Assembly (NCBI RefSeq): GCF_000238275.3
Contig: NZ_AHCF03000004.1
Coordinates: 1-64,000 of the forward strand
DNA length: 64,000 nucleotides
Source of the DNA: Pseudoalteromonas undina
GTDB taxonomy: Bacteria > Pseudomonadota > Gammaproteobacteria > Enterobacterales > Alteromonadaceae
Reading direction: 5' to 3'
Below, one piece after another: positions 36,670 through 45,038 of this stretch. How positions within the stretch are numbered: position 1 is the first letter of the stretch; each line of letters starts with the position of its first letter. The notes beneath the pieces were generated by a model. It saw only the letters and a list, made by a program, of their open reading frames with translations, was not told the DNA's origin and made no database searches. The position numbers and the translations under genes were made by a program.

Positions 36670-36731
36670 AATGTTGGTCAGTTCGTAAACTCACTCCATC
36701 AACTAAACATAGTTAAGTAGGAGTATTTATT

Positions 36732-37232
36732 ATGAGTCATACATATCCACGTAGTTTTTCGCACATTGGTATTTCAGTTCCCGATGTTGAAAAAGCCGTA
36801 GAGTTTTACACTAAGGTGATGGGCTGGTACACCATAATGGAGCCTACCGTGATCACTGAAGACAACAGCCCAATTGGCGAAATGTGTACCGATGTATTTG
36901 GTCCAAATTGGGAAAAATTCAAAATAGCGCATCTTTCAACAGGCGACCGAATTGGTGTAGAAATTTTTGAATTTAAAGACCAAGAAAACCCTAAAGACAA
37001 CTTTGAATACTGGAAAACCGGTATCTTCCATTTCTGCGTACAAGACCCAGATGTAGAAGGCTTAGCGGATCGTATTGTTGCTGCAGGTGGTAAAAAACGT
37101 ATGCCAGAGCCACGCTACTATTACCCTGGTGAAAAGCCGTACCGCATGATCTACATGGAAGACCCGTTTGGTAACATCCTTGAGATTTACAGCCACAGCT
37201 ACGAGCTTATATATAGCGCTGGTGCTTATTAA
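36732..37232 (+). CDS. VOC-family (glyoxalase/dioxygenase-like) protein
   Basis: 166-residue single vicinal-oxygen-chelate protein. Start motif SFSHIGISVPDVEKAVEFYTKVMGW, metal ligands likely His12 plus later His (IFHFCVQD) and Glu (DPFGNILEIYSH). Possible roles include lactoylglutathione lyase, dioxygenase or resistance protein; the sequence does not decide. It is followed by a strong terminator and preceded by a divergent LysR gene. Confidence 0.82.
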   Translation: MSHTYPRSFSHIGISVPDVEKAVEFYTKVMGWYTIMEPTVITEDNSPIGEMCTDVFGPNWEKFKIAHLSTGDRIGVEIFEFKDQENPKDNFEYWKTGIFHFCVQDPDVEGLADRIVAAGGKKRMPEPRYYYPGEKPYRMIYMEDPFGNILEIYSHSYELIYSAGAY

Positions 37233-37250
37233 AAGCATTTAGCTAAAAAC

Positions 37251-37283
37251 AAAAGCCGCAGTATTTATTACTGCGGCTTTTTT
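37251..37283 (+). terminator. Terminator after the VOC gene, first of two identical copies
   Basis: AAAGCCGCAGTA pairs with TACTGCGGCTTT across 5 nt, then T residues. The 31 bp at 37252-37282 recur exactly at 38919-38949. Confidence 0.85.
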
Positions 37284-37355
37284 ATTTGAATAGCTTTAGT
37301 AATTAGCTAAGTAATACGTCGGATATTGGCATTTTGAAAAAGTAACTACATTTTA

Positions 37356-37931
37356 TTATTGGTGTGATGTAACATCTTTACTATTCTTACACATACCTTT
37401 GAAAAGTTTTTCATCTATATTTTTGCGCTTAATAGCATCGTATATACTGAATAAATTTTTCCTGTCGGTCTGTTCTGCGTCTGTACCAACCGTAAAATTT
37501 TGATTAATCACAGTACAGCCATATATTGGACCCGATTCACCTAGGCCACCCACATACACAGTTCTTGTTTCTCCATCGTCTGTAGTATCTTTATCTTTTA
37601 ATGAAGAGTCTTCGCTTATGGGTGTTCTTTCATTCGCATTACTCACTTCAAAGTATTGTATTTGATTGTTTTCAATCCAGCCCTCGTTGGCATCCATTTG
37701 TGTAACGAGTATACCTGATGGTGGTATTTCATATACCCGAGAGCCGTCTTCGTATTTCGGTGGATGCCCGTTTGGTGCATTAAATATTATGTATAGAGAG
37801 CCAACATAATTTTCAGGTATAAGGTAAATTACGGGTTCACTTTTTTTTACCTCTGTACAGGCTGATAATAACGATATCATTGAACCAAAAAACAATATTT
37901 TTAAAAAGTGTGCTTTAAAGATGGGTTTCAT
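37356..37931 (-). CDS. Lipoprotein, candidate immunity protein
   Basis: 191 residues with a lipoprotein signal (hydrophobic segment then LLSAC, Cys near residue 25). The conserved-looking block IYLIPENYVGSLYIIFNAP and a glycine-proline pattern suggest the DUF6843-type of small lipoproteins, named from memory with low certainty. It starts 12 bp after the upstream gene, so the two form an operon. A soluble protein without a signal followed by a lipoprotein is a layout seen in effector-immunity pairs, but no toxin domain is recognised. Confidence 0.65.
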   Translation of the reverse strand: MKPIFKAHFLKILFFGSMISLLSACTEVKKSEPVIYLIPENYVGSLYIIFNAPNGHPPKYEDGSRVYEIPPSGILVTQMDANEGWIENNQIQYFEVSNANERTPISEDSSLKDKDTTDDGETRTVYVGGLGESGPIYGCTVINQNFTVGTDAEQTDRKNLFSIYDAIKRKNIDEKLFKGMCKNSKDVTSHQ

Positions 37932-37943
37932 CGAGTCGCCTTT

Positions 37944-38777
37944 TTACTTAAGTAAGCCATTAAAACAGTTTTCTAAACTCGCTTTTTCAAGCAGCATACA
38001 ATGACCGCTATTTGCTGGAATAGAAGTGAAACGATAATTCCAATCCGCTATTTTATGAAAGCTTAATTTGGGGTATTTATTTGCCTGTCTAAATAGTTCA
38101 TCGCCTACGGTCCCTTTAAAACTACCATTATTGTTGAGTGGCAAACGGAGTGCGCTTACAATCATTGGGTAATCAGCATTAAGAGATAAGCTTAGTGGTG
38201 GCGCACCTTTGCGAACATGTATACCAAGGGAGATAGATTGCCCACCAGGACCAACAATAAATGCTTCACAATTAGGAAAAGCATCGCCAGTGATATAAGT
38301 AACTATATCCATGTGACCGCTAACAGTATCAATGTCTATAATAATTTTATACTTAACATTTAAAGTTGGCACGTATGAAAAGTCTAATCTTTCTTGCATC
38401 TGAGGAGAACCTGGCATTGCGTGATTAACTCCTCCGTATTGGCCGTCTAACTGATACTGATAAATACTATTATTAGTTGGAGGTTTTTCTTTGAGGGTAA
38501 CACGCCCTTTTGGTGCAAGGTTACCAGAATATATTCTTTTCTTATCTTCCCACGGTGCTTTTGATGGATCTGATATTGTATCAATAGAACTAATTTTACT
38601 ATTTTTTGTAGAAAGCCGTAGACGATGCCAAATCCTTGAGGTCGTAGGTTTAATACCACTAGGTTTTAGCGAAAACCCTCGATTATCTCCTTCAAACATT
38701 AGTCCAGACCAGCCAAAGTCTTTTTCAGGGTGAAATGAGCGTATATTAATTTCGTAGTTTGCTAATTGAATAGCCAT
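37944..38777 (-). CDS. Unknown protein, first gene of the terminator-bracketed pair
   Basis: 277 residues, no signal peptide and no membrane segment. It is beta-strand rich by eye. Visible features include WSGLMFEGDNRGFSLKPSG, SRIWHRLRLST, a central IIIDIDTVSGHMD and ITGDAFPNCEAFIVGPGG. No family is recognised. It is cotranscribed with the lipoprotein gene. The pair's sequence style differs from neighbours (no iron theme), and the pair sits between two identical terminators, which suggests acquisition. Confidence 0.65.
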   Translation of the reverse strand: MAIQLANYEINIRSFHPEKDFGWSGLMFEGDNRGFSLKPSGIKPTTSRIWHRLRLSTKNSKISSIDTISDPSKAPWEDKKRIYSGNLAPKGRVTLKEKPPTNNSIYQYQLDGQYGGVNHAMPGSPQMQERLDFSYVPTLNVKYKIIIDIDTVSGHMDIVTYITGDAFPNCEAFIVGPGGQSISLGIHVRKGAPPLSLSLNADYPMIVSALRLPLNNNGSFKGTVGDELFRQANKYPKLSFHKIADWNYRFTSIPANSGHCMLLEKASLENCFNGLLK

Positions 38778-38918
38778 AACCTTAATTCCATTTATTGATA
38801 ATTAAAAATCCGTTTCGATAATAGTAACACCAGCTTAAGAGCATAACAATTCTGAAAAGCTTCAAAAGCACAGTACTATTGTTTGTTATTAATAAAGAAT
38901 TACACGTGTTATGTAAAC

Positions 38919-38949
38919 AAAGCCGCAGTATTTATTACTGCGGCTTTTT
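38919..38949. repeat. Orphan second copy of the VOC-gene terminator
   Basis: Identical over 31 bp to 37252-37282. No gene ends into it: the genes on both sides read away from it. This is what remains if a segment was inserted with duplication of the terminator. Confidence 0.75.
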
Positions 38950-39044
38950 GTGCCTAAAAAGAATACATTGCCTAGATATGTTAGTGCTGATAACGTGATA
39001 AAACAAAACTACTTATAACTCCATGTTTGAAATTAAGGACAATA

Positions 39045-39488
39045 ATGAACATTTCATTGGAAGGTGTCACCTCTGCTAATTACGAAGAGGTATGCGATTT
39101 AGACGTTACCAAAGCGCAACAAGATTACGTAGCGAGTAATATGTGGTCGTTAGTTGAGTCTCATTATAATGTTGGGCATACCTGTAAAGCTATTTACCAA
39201 AATAATAAGCCTGTAGGCTTTTTTATGTGGGTGCAAGAAACCCCTACAAAAGTTTCTATTTGGCGTTTTATGGTAGATGAACATCATCAAAATAAAGGTA
39301 TTGGCCGCCAAGCACTATTCATGGCAATTACAGAGATTAAAACGACTTCTAAGCTTGAACAAATCGAGATTTGTTATAACCCGCAAAACCCTGTAGCTAA
39401 GGATTTTTATTCTAGTTTTGGGTTTGAAGAAGTTGGCCTAGATGAAGACGAAGAAGATATGTTAGCCATTATTAATATAAAAAGTTAA
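39045..39488 (+). CDS. GNAT-family N-acetyltransferase
   Basis: 147-residue GNAT protein with the acetyl-CoA loop HHQNKGIGRQAL near residue 85 and a typical C-terminal NPVAKDFYSSFGFEEVG. It resembles BltD/PaiA-type polyamine acetyltransferases, though the substrate is not certain. The ATG at 39045 follows AAGGAC; an earlier in-frame codon at 39027 lacks support. Confidence 0.82.
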   Translation: MNISLEGVTSANYEEVCDLDVTKAQQDYVASNMWSLVESHYNVGHTCKAIYQNNKPVGFFMWVQETPTKVSIWRFMVDEHHQNKGIGRQALFMAITEIKTTSKLEQIEICYNPQNPVAKDFYSSFGFEEVGLDEDEEDMLAIINIKS

Positions 39489-39526
39489 CCCAATTTTGTT
39501 TAGCGCGTTGCTTATTGCCATAAAAA

Positions 39527-39946
39527 TTAGTGCTTAGTAAGGTGTGGAGGATGTTGCAGTGCTAATTTTTTTAGCTGTGTAATGCATGAAAGCGCTAAGT
39601 CATGATATTCATCATCGCTATACAATATCTCGTTTAGCAGATTAATAGATTGTATGAGTGCATTGTGCGCAGCACTTTGTTCGTCTAAAAAGTGAAGTGT
39701 GGAATAAAGGCGCTCTGTAAGTGAGGTAATTTGTATGATTTGCTGTTTATTCGCACAGTTATACATTTGAGCTAATAAGGACGCACTTTCAAGTGCACAC
39801 CCCAAATACGGCAATGCTTGTGCAAATTGGTATCGTTTAAACAGCGCTTCGCCACTTAGCTGCGCATTTTGAATATCTATAATTGCTTGTTCTGGTTGAC
39901 ATAAAACATGTTGTTTGTGTCGAGCACATAAAAAAGGTAATGCCAT
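39527..39946 (-). CDS. Small protein of unknown function
   Basis: About 139 residues from the ATG at 39946, which has GGAA at good spacing; an ATG at 39958 is possible. Mostly helical by eye, with Cys-rich starts (FLCARHKQHVLCQP) and no signal peptide. It is divergent from chaN with a Fur-like site between, so iron control is possible. No family recognised. Confidence 0.55.
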   Translation of the reverse strand: MALPFLCARHKQHVLCQPEQAIIDIQNAQLSGEALFKRYQFAQALPYLGCALESASLLAQMYNCANKQQIIQITSLTERLYSTLHFLDEQSAAHNALIQSINLLNEILYSDDEYHDLALSCITQLKKLALQHPPHLTKH

Positions 39947-40001
39947 GGTACGTTCCATATCTGTTTATTTTTTAAGACTGTAAAACAGAAACTTCAAAAC
40001 A

Positions 40002-40020
40002 TCAAATGATAATTGTTTTT
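40002..40020. promoter_or_regulatory. Fur-like site before chaN
   Basis: Contains AATGATAAT, a perfect half site; about 12 of 19 positions match overall. It lies between chaN and the divergent small gene. Confidence 0.4.
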
Positions 40021-40099
40021 ATTTGCATTTGTAGGTTTGAAGCAGTTTGTTGTGTATACTAACTTCATTGTTTTGATTCTTATTTTTATAAAAACCGAT

Positions 40100-41032
40100 A
40101 TGAAAAACCCATTTTTAGCACTTGTTTTACTCAGTGGATTATCAGGCTGCAGTATAAACACAGTATCAGTATCTCAAAGTTCATCCTTGTATAATTACGG
40201 GCTTTATAATGCAAATGGCCAGCGAGTTAATTCAATATTGTCAGAATCCACGCTTTTGAATGCCGATATTGTTTTAGTCGGTGAATGGCATACACACCCC
40301 GGTGTGCACTTATTTCAGGCTGAGCTGTTTCAGCAATTAAGCACACAAAATAAGCCTATTGCCTTATCGCTTGAGCAATTTAGTCGCGCTGATCAGCAAA
40401 CACTAAACCTTTATCTTGAGAGTAAAATAGGTGAACAATACCTAATTGATAATACTAAGGCTTGGCCTAATTATAAGAGCGATTATCGTGCGTTAGTGGA
40501 ATTGGCGAAGATACAAAATAGCGATGTAATAGCTGCAAATGCGCCTAAACATATTGTTACCTGTATTGGTCGCCAAGGTATTAATTATATTAATAAGCTT
40601 GACCCACAACAGCGTAGTTTTATTGCAAAAGAGATAGATATTTCTCCAAGCCTTTATAAAGAACGCTTTATGCAATCCATGCATCATGGAACGGCGAGTA
40701 AAAACGAAAAACTTTACGCCGCGCAAGTTACTTGGGATGAAACCATGGCTGAGTCTATCGTTAACTATATTAGTCAAAATAAGGGCACACAGGTTATACA
40801 TTTAGCCGGTGACTTTCATGTGAGAAATGGTGAAGGCATAGCGCGGGTAATTAAGCGAATTGCCCCAGAGCTCAATGTTGTATGGGTTTCGCCAGTATCA
40901 AAAGTACAATCTGAGCAAAATGGTTATCAATTAGAAGTTAACGCTTTGCCTGCTCGTTATGTGCAAAAAGCACATCAACAAGCGGCATTCAAAGCTTTAG
41001 TCAAGCGAGGCGAGAAAACACAGTGCCAATAA
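40100..41032 (+). CDS. chaN: ChaN-family haem-binding lipoprotein
   Basis: 310-residue ChaN-like lipoprotein. The lipobox is LSGC (Cys near residue 17). VLVGEWHTHPGVHLFQ and SLEQFSRADQQTL match the core of the family, and HLAGDFHVRNG the C-terminal part. In Campylobacter ChaN binds haem at the outer membrane. The start was moved to ATG 40100, since an upstream in-frame stretch from 40013 would put another hydrophobic segment before the signal. It lies beside a full haem uptake locus. Confidence 0.85.
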   Translation: MKNPFLALVLLSGLSGCSINTVSVSQSSSLYNYGLYNANGQRVNSILSESTLLNADIVLVGEWHTHPGVHLFQAELFQQLSTQNKPIALSLEQFSRADQQTLNLYLESKIGEQYLIDNTKAWPNYKSDYRALVELAKIQNSDVIAANAPKHIVTCIGRQGINYINKLDPQQRSFIAKEIDISPSLYKERFMQSMHHGTASKNEKLYAAQVTWDETMAESIVNYISQNKGTQVIHLAGDFHVRNGEGIARVIKRIAPELNVVWVSPVSKVQSEQNGYQLEVNALPARYVQKAHQQAAFKALVKRGEKTQCQ

Positions 41033-41052
41033 TAGGTTGGCACTGTGTTTGT
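41017..41052 (+). terminator. Terminator overlapping the chaN stop
   Basis: A perfect 13-bp stem (41017-41029 with 41037-41049) starts within the last codons of chaN and contains its stop codon in the stem-loop. A short T-rich tail follows. It probably also ends the convergent azurin operon. Confidence 0.7.
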
Positions 41053-41071
41053 GTAATACACTTTTTAATAT

Positions 41072-41521
41072 TTACTTAAGCGTAAATGTGCCTTTCATCA
41101 TGGCGTAATGGCCAGGAAAAGAACAAAAGAAAGTGTAATCGGTTCCGGCGGTTAAGCCGCTGGTTTTAAAAGTAACTTCGGTTGTTTTGCCGCCGCCAAT
41201 AATGTCTGTAGCACCAATCACGCGACTATCATTAGGCTTTATGTAGTGGTTGCTAAGCCCTGCTGCGTTGCCATCTGTGATAATACCTTGCATGTTTTGT
41301 TCAGTAGATAGCACCCAGTTATGACCCATTACATTGGCAGGTAATTTACCGGTGTGACTAAGCTTTACAGTCACTTGTTTACAGCTTTTAGGGGCGCTTA
41401 GTGTTTTAGTTGAAAACTGCATCATATCGTTTGCATCTATATTTAGTGTGCATTCGTCTGCATATGCAGTATTGGCACTCAGTAGCAGTGTAGTGCTGAG
41501 TAAGGCTATTAATTTTTTCAT
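41072..41521 (-). CDS. azu: Azurin, periplasmic blue copper protein
   Basis: 149 residues with a signal peptide cut after AYA. Mature start DECTLNIDANDMMQFSTKTL is azurin-like. Copper ligands are visible: GHNW (His), and FCSFPGHYAMMKG (Cys, His, Met). It transfers electrons in the periplasm. Its ATG overlaps the hugZ stop (ATGA), making it the fifth gene of the haem operon, an unusual place for azurin. Confidence 0.9.
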   Translation of the reverse strand: MKKLIALLSTTLLLSANTAYADECTLNIDANDMMQFSTKTLSAPKSCKQVTVKLSHTGKLPANVMGHNWVLSTEQNMQGIITDGNAAGLSNHYIKPNDSRVIGATDIIGGGKTTEVTFKTSGLTAGTDYTFFCSFPGHYAMMKGTFTLK

Positions 41522-42261
41522 ACTATCTCCGCTAGTTGGTTTGAGCTGTTTCGTGCTTGATTTGTTAGGGCTACAAGTGCTTTTCGCACGGCTAATGGGC
41601 TATCGCACTCGTTCGCAAAATTAATAGAGTAATTACGCTTGTGGCTTTGTATATAAAAGCCTGTGGGTAGTAGGCCGCTCATTATTGGAGTGTAATCGGC
41701 TACGTTATAGTGCTGCATTAATATCAGCGACATAGCATCTTGATGATCTTCATTCATATGAGTGATCATGCTTTGCTGCTGGCTTTCATCCCACTTTTTA
41801 GGCTGAGCTTGCCACTCGTTTTGCTCAAGCCAAAATATTTTTCCAAAACCGCCAATATAACGCACCCGTACTACATCTAATTGCCAAAGCTGAAAATCAT
41901 GCGCATTGCGATAGCTTGCAGCCTCAGGGTACAAAGCTATATATTTATCAAGTAGCACTCCGCTTTGCTCTTTTGCCACAATAGAGCCATCACCTACGAG
42001 TGTTACTCGCCCATGTTCGTTTTGATCGCCATAATCGGCGGCATCAAAAATAGTCAGACTCATGCGTGAGTCCTGTTTTAAATTTTTGGTATGCTGAGCT
42101 ATGTCACTAATAAAAAAGTAGATGCGACCTTGTTCGTCACACATATAAGGTGTAACAGAGCCAAACGGATAGCCGCGTAAATTATTTGAAATGGTCGACA
42201 TTACGCCGGCATGGGTTTTAAAAACGAGCGTACGTGCGTCGTTTAATGCTTGCTCTCTCAT
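41518..42261 (-). CDS. hugZ: HugZ/HutZ-family haem utilisation protein
   Basis: 247 residues. The N-terminal split-barrel flavin-reductase-like part (TLVFKTHAGVMSTISNNLRGYPFGSVTPYMCDEQGRIYFFIS) is followed by a C-terminal DUF2470-like part (MITHMNEDHQDAMSLILMQHY). HugZ and HutZ degrade haem and release iron in the cytoplasm. It overlaps hmuV and the azurin gene by 4 nt each. Confidence 0.88.
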   Translation of the reverse strand: MREQALNDARTLVFKTHAGVMSTISNNLRGYPFGSVTPYMCDEQGRIYFFISDIAQHTKNLKQDSRMSLTIFDAADYGDQNEHGRVTLVGDGSIVAKEQSGVLLDKYIALYPEAASYRNAHDFQLWQLDVVRVRYIGGFGKIFWLEQNEWQAQPKKWDESQQQSMITHMNEDHQDAMSLILMQHYNVADYTPIMSGLLPTGFYIQSHKRNYSINFANECDSPLAVRKALVALTNQARNSSNQLAEIV

Positions 42262-43046
42262 GAAAACTCCTGACGTTGAGAAAAAACCATGGGCGCATCG
42301 TTATAAGGATGAGGGTTAACGTGCAATTTCATGGCGTACATTTGTTGTAAGTTTTGTGCTGTTAAAACCGTATTTATAGACCCGCTTTGCAGCACTTTTT
42401 GGTTGTGTAATAAAATAGCGTTGGTTGCATAAAGGCTTGCTAAATTAAGATCGTGTATAGCAATAATGGCGCTGTTTCCTTGCTCTACAAAGGTTCTAAC
42501 ACAGCTAAGTAAAGTATGTTGATGACGCATATCTAGCGCTGATGTTGGCTCATCGAGCAACATTAATTTAGGCCCCGTTTGCGCAGTAAAAGCATCTAGC
42601 TGGGCTAATGTGCGCGCCATATGAACACGCTGTTGTTCGCCGCCCGAAAGCGCACTCATTCGACGTGTTAGGTAATGGGTTAAATCCATAAGTGAGGCAT
42701 ATTTTTGAACTTTATTGGCTTGTGTTTTAAGAGACTCTGTATAGGGATAGCGACCCATAGCAATGAGTTCAAATACACTAAAATCAAAGCCAACATGGTT
42801 ACTTTGCATCATTACAGCGCGCTTGCTAGCTAATTGCTCTTTAGAAAATGAATGCAAAGGTTTGGTATTAAATAGTATATCTCCCTCAAAGGGATGCATG
42901 CCTGCCAAAGTATGCAGTAAGGTCGATTTACCTGCGCCATTTTCGCCTATCAGTGCGACAAGTTGTCCTGCTTGGATATTGCCGCTAATACCCTCTAAAA
43001 CACGATGGGTGTTAAAGCCTATATTGAGGTTGTTAAACGTGATCAT
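42258..43046 (-). CDS. hmuV: Haem ABC transporter ATPase HmuV
   Basis: 262-residue ABC ATPase with Walker A GENGAGKSTLLHTL near residue 36, signature LSGGEQQRVHMARTLAQL, Walker B LMLLDEPTSALD, and switch His in AIHDLNLA. It powers uptake of haem with HmuU and HmuT. The start is ATG 43046, which overlaps the hmuU stop by 4 nt. Confidence 0.92.
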   Translation of the reverse strand: MITFNNLNIGFNTHRVLEGISGNIQAGQLVALIGENGAGKSTLLHTLAGMHPFEGDILFNTKPLHSFSKEQLASKRAVMMQSNHVGFDFSVFELIAMGRYPYTESLKTQANKVQKYASLMDLTHYLTRRMSALSGGEQQRVHMARTLAQLDAFTAQTGPKLMLLDEPTSALDMRHQHTLLSCVRTFVEQGNSAIIAIHDLNLASLYATNAILLHNQKVLQSGSINTVLTAQNLQQMYAMKLHVNPHPYNDAPMVFSQRQEFS

Positions 43047-44095
43047 GACCAATCTCGCTTATTTTTAATGATCAAATATATAAATAGTGGAGCCCCAAGT
43101 AACGCCGTTATAATGCCTATCGGCAGCTCCGCAGGCATAACAACCAAGCGTGCTAACCAATCTGAAAGTAACAACACTATGACACCTAAAAGCATACAAA
43201 GTGGCAGCATATTTCGTAAATGAGGCCCAACCATTAGGCGTGCAATATGAGGGACAACTAAACCAACAAAGCCAATTAAACCTGTTAGCGCAACCACCGC
43301 ACCTACGCCCAATGCCACTAATATAATGACGTATAATTTAAGCTTGCTGGTATCGACTCCTAAGTATTGAGCTTGTGATTCACCGATAAGAAGTAGATTC
43401 ATTGGCTCTTTTAATCGCCATAGCCCGATAAGGCTCAGTAAAAGCAAAGGACTCGCCTGTTTTATATTATCCCAGCTCGCACCGCCTAATGAGCCCATGG
43501 TCCAATAGTTAATTAACCGCAGTGCGCTGTCATCGGCATAAAAACTTAATAATCCAATAACAGCGAATGCCAATGCATTAATGGCGACACCGACTAATAT
43601 AAGCGTATTTATATTAATTTGTTTTTGTTGTTTTGAGACTAAATATACCAGCGACGTTACTGAGAGTGCGCCCAAAAATGAGGCATAAGGTAAGTAGTGT
43701 TGGGCGTTAAAATTAAATTGTGCACTAAGGGCGATAAAAGCCACCGCGACCATCGCAGCGCCTGCGCTTATACCAATAATAGAGGGATCAGCAAGCGGGT
43801 TACGACATAGCGCTTGGGTTGCAGCCCCTGTTTGTGCAAGTACTAAACCTACCATCACTGCAAGGACAAAACGAGGCAGGCGTATTTGTGTAACCACATT
43901 GATTTGTAGCGCATCAAATTGACTAAAATGTTCAGGAGCTAGCCATGCAATAGCTAAACGCCAATCCCATCCTGCGGCTCCATAGCCTATGCTAAGTAAT
44001 GTTAAAGCAAAAATACAGCCATAACTTAATAGCATCCACTTATGCGGATTACTCAGTGTTATGGCGTTAAAACGATTCAAAGTTAACGTGCTCAT
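43043..44095 (-). CDS. hmuU: Haem ABC transporter permease HmuU (FecCD family)
   Basis: 350 residues with about ten membrane helices. FecCD hallmarks are RLPRFVLAVMVGLVLAQTGAATQALCRNPLADPSIIGISAGAA and GLIGFVGLVVPHIARLMVG. It is the inner-membrane channel for haem. It overlaps both hmuT and hmuV by 4 nt. Confidence 0.93.
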   Translation of the reverse strand: MSTLTLNRFNAITLSNPHKWMLLSYGCIFALTLLSIGYGAAGWDWRLAIAWLAPEHFSQFDALQINVVTQIRLPRFVLAVMVGLVLAQTGAATQALCRNPLADPSIIGISAGAAMVAVAFIALSAQFNFNAQHYLPYASFLGALSVTSLVYLVSKQQKQININTLILVGVAINALAFAVIGLLSFYADDSALRLINYWTMGSLGGASWDNIKQASPLLLLSLIGLWRLKEPMNLLLIGESQAQYLGVDTSKLKLYVIILVALGVGAVVALTGLIGFVGLVVPHIARLMVGPHLRNMLPLCMLLGVIVLLLSDWLARLVVMPAELPIGIITALLGAPLFIYLIIKNKRDWS

Positions 44096-44901
44096 AAGCG
44101 TGTTTTATACTCATGCAATGCTTGAATCGCAGTTGCAATACGCGGCGACATGCCCAGTGAAAGTAAGCTGTCCATGACCAGTAACTGACACTCTTGCGCT
44201 GCTTTTAATAAACGAAGTGTAGGCTGTTTACAAAAGGCTTGTTTCCCACCAAGGCTTTGCACAACATGCGCTGGCGCCACTAAAAAATCGGGCTGACTTA
44301 CAGCCAGTACTTCACTGTTAATTGCTTTAAAGCCTGTATGCGTAGCAGCTATATTGGTAATGCCCGCATAATTAAACAGCAAGTTGGGCACCGTTTCTTG
44401 TCCTGCTGCGACGAGCCCACGCTCATTAGCTGAAAGTAAAAACAAAGCGTTATGAGTCTGTGTTTTTGCTTTAGTAGGTAACGATTTTTTTATTTTAGTA
44501 ATTAGGTTTTGAGCTTTTAGGTTTGCATCTAAATCACTACCAAGGTGCTTAATTAGCGCAAGCAGTTCATTTACAGATGTCGGCTTTTTATAGTGAATAA
44601 CCTTCACTCCGGTTGCTTCTATTTGCTTTAGCGCCTGCTCTCTTCCTGCACCTTCAAGTGCAAGTAACGTAGTTGGGCGCATTGAAAGCACTCCCTCAGC
44701 GGCTAGGTCTCGATAGTAACCTACCTGTGGCAACTGTGTTGCTTGTTGCGGATACATACTTGATTGGTCAACCGCGACTAAACTATTTTGTTTTTCTAGT
44801 GCGTAGATTATTTCAGTTAATGTGCCGCCAGCACTGATCACACGCTCTTTCGCGAGTGCTGATTGAGTGGCTAAAGCCAGAAAAAAAATTAGGTACTTCA
44901 T
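44092..44901 (-). CDS. hmuT: Periplasmic haem-binding protein HmuT
   Basis: 269 residues, signal peptide cut near LAKE. Helical-backbone binding protein with RVISAGGTLTEIIYALEKQNSLVAVDQSSMYP and EALKQIEATGVKVI. It delivers haem to HmuUV. It is the first gene of the operon, divergent from the haem receptor with two Fur boxes between. Confidence 0.9.
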   Translation of the reverse strand: MKYLIFFLALATQSALAKERVISAGGTLTEIIYALEKQNSLVAVDQSSMYPQQATQLPQVGYYRDLAAEGVLSMRPTTLLALEGAGREQALKQIEATGVKVIHYKKPTSVNELLALIKHLGSDLDANLKAQNLITKIKKSLPTKAKTQTHNALFLLSANERGLVAAGQETVPNLLFNYAGITNIAATHTGFKAINSEVLAVSQPDFLVAPAHVVQSLGGKQAFCKQPTLRLLKAAQECQLLVMDSLLSLGMSPRIATAIQALHEYKTRL

Positions 44902-44950
44902 AACAAACTCCGATTTTATTTTTTAGTATTATAACCACTTTAATCTAAAT

Positions 44951-44969
44951 GAAAATGATTATCATAATC
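44951..44969. promoter_or_regulatory. Fur box 1, haem locus
   Basis: GAAAATGATTATCATAATC matches the Fur consensus at 16 of 19 positions. It is placed to repress hmuT. Confidence 0.8.
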
Positions 44970-45006
44970 AATTGATCTTATTTTGGGTTAGTTGTACCAT
45001 TTAAAA

Positions 45007-45025
45007 GTAAATAATAACTATTATC
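45007..45025. promoter_or_regulatory. Fur box 2, haem locus
   Basis: Matches the Fur consensus at 14 of 19 positions, with TTATC at the right end. It lies just before the receptor start. Confidence 0.65.
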
Positions 45026-45038
45026 ATTTGGAGTGGAG

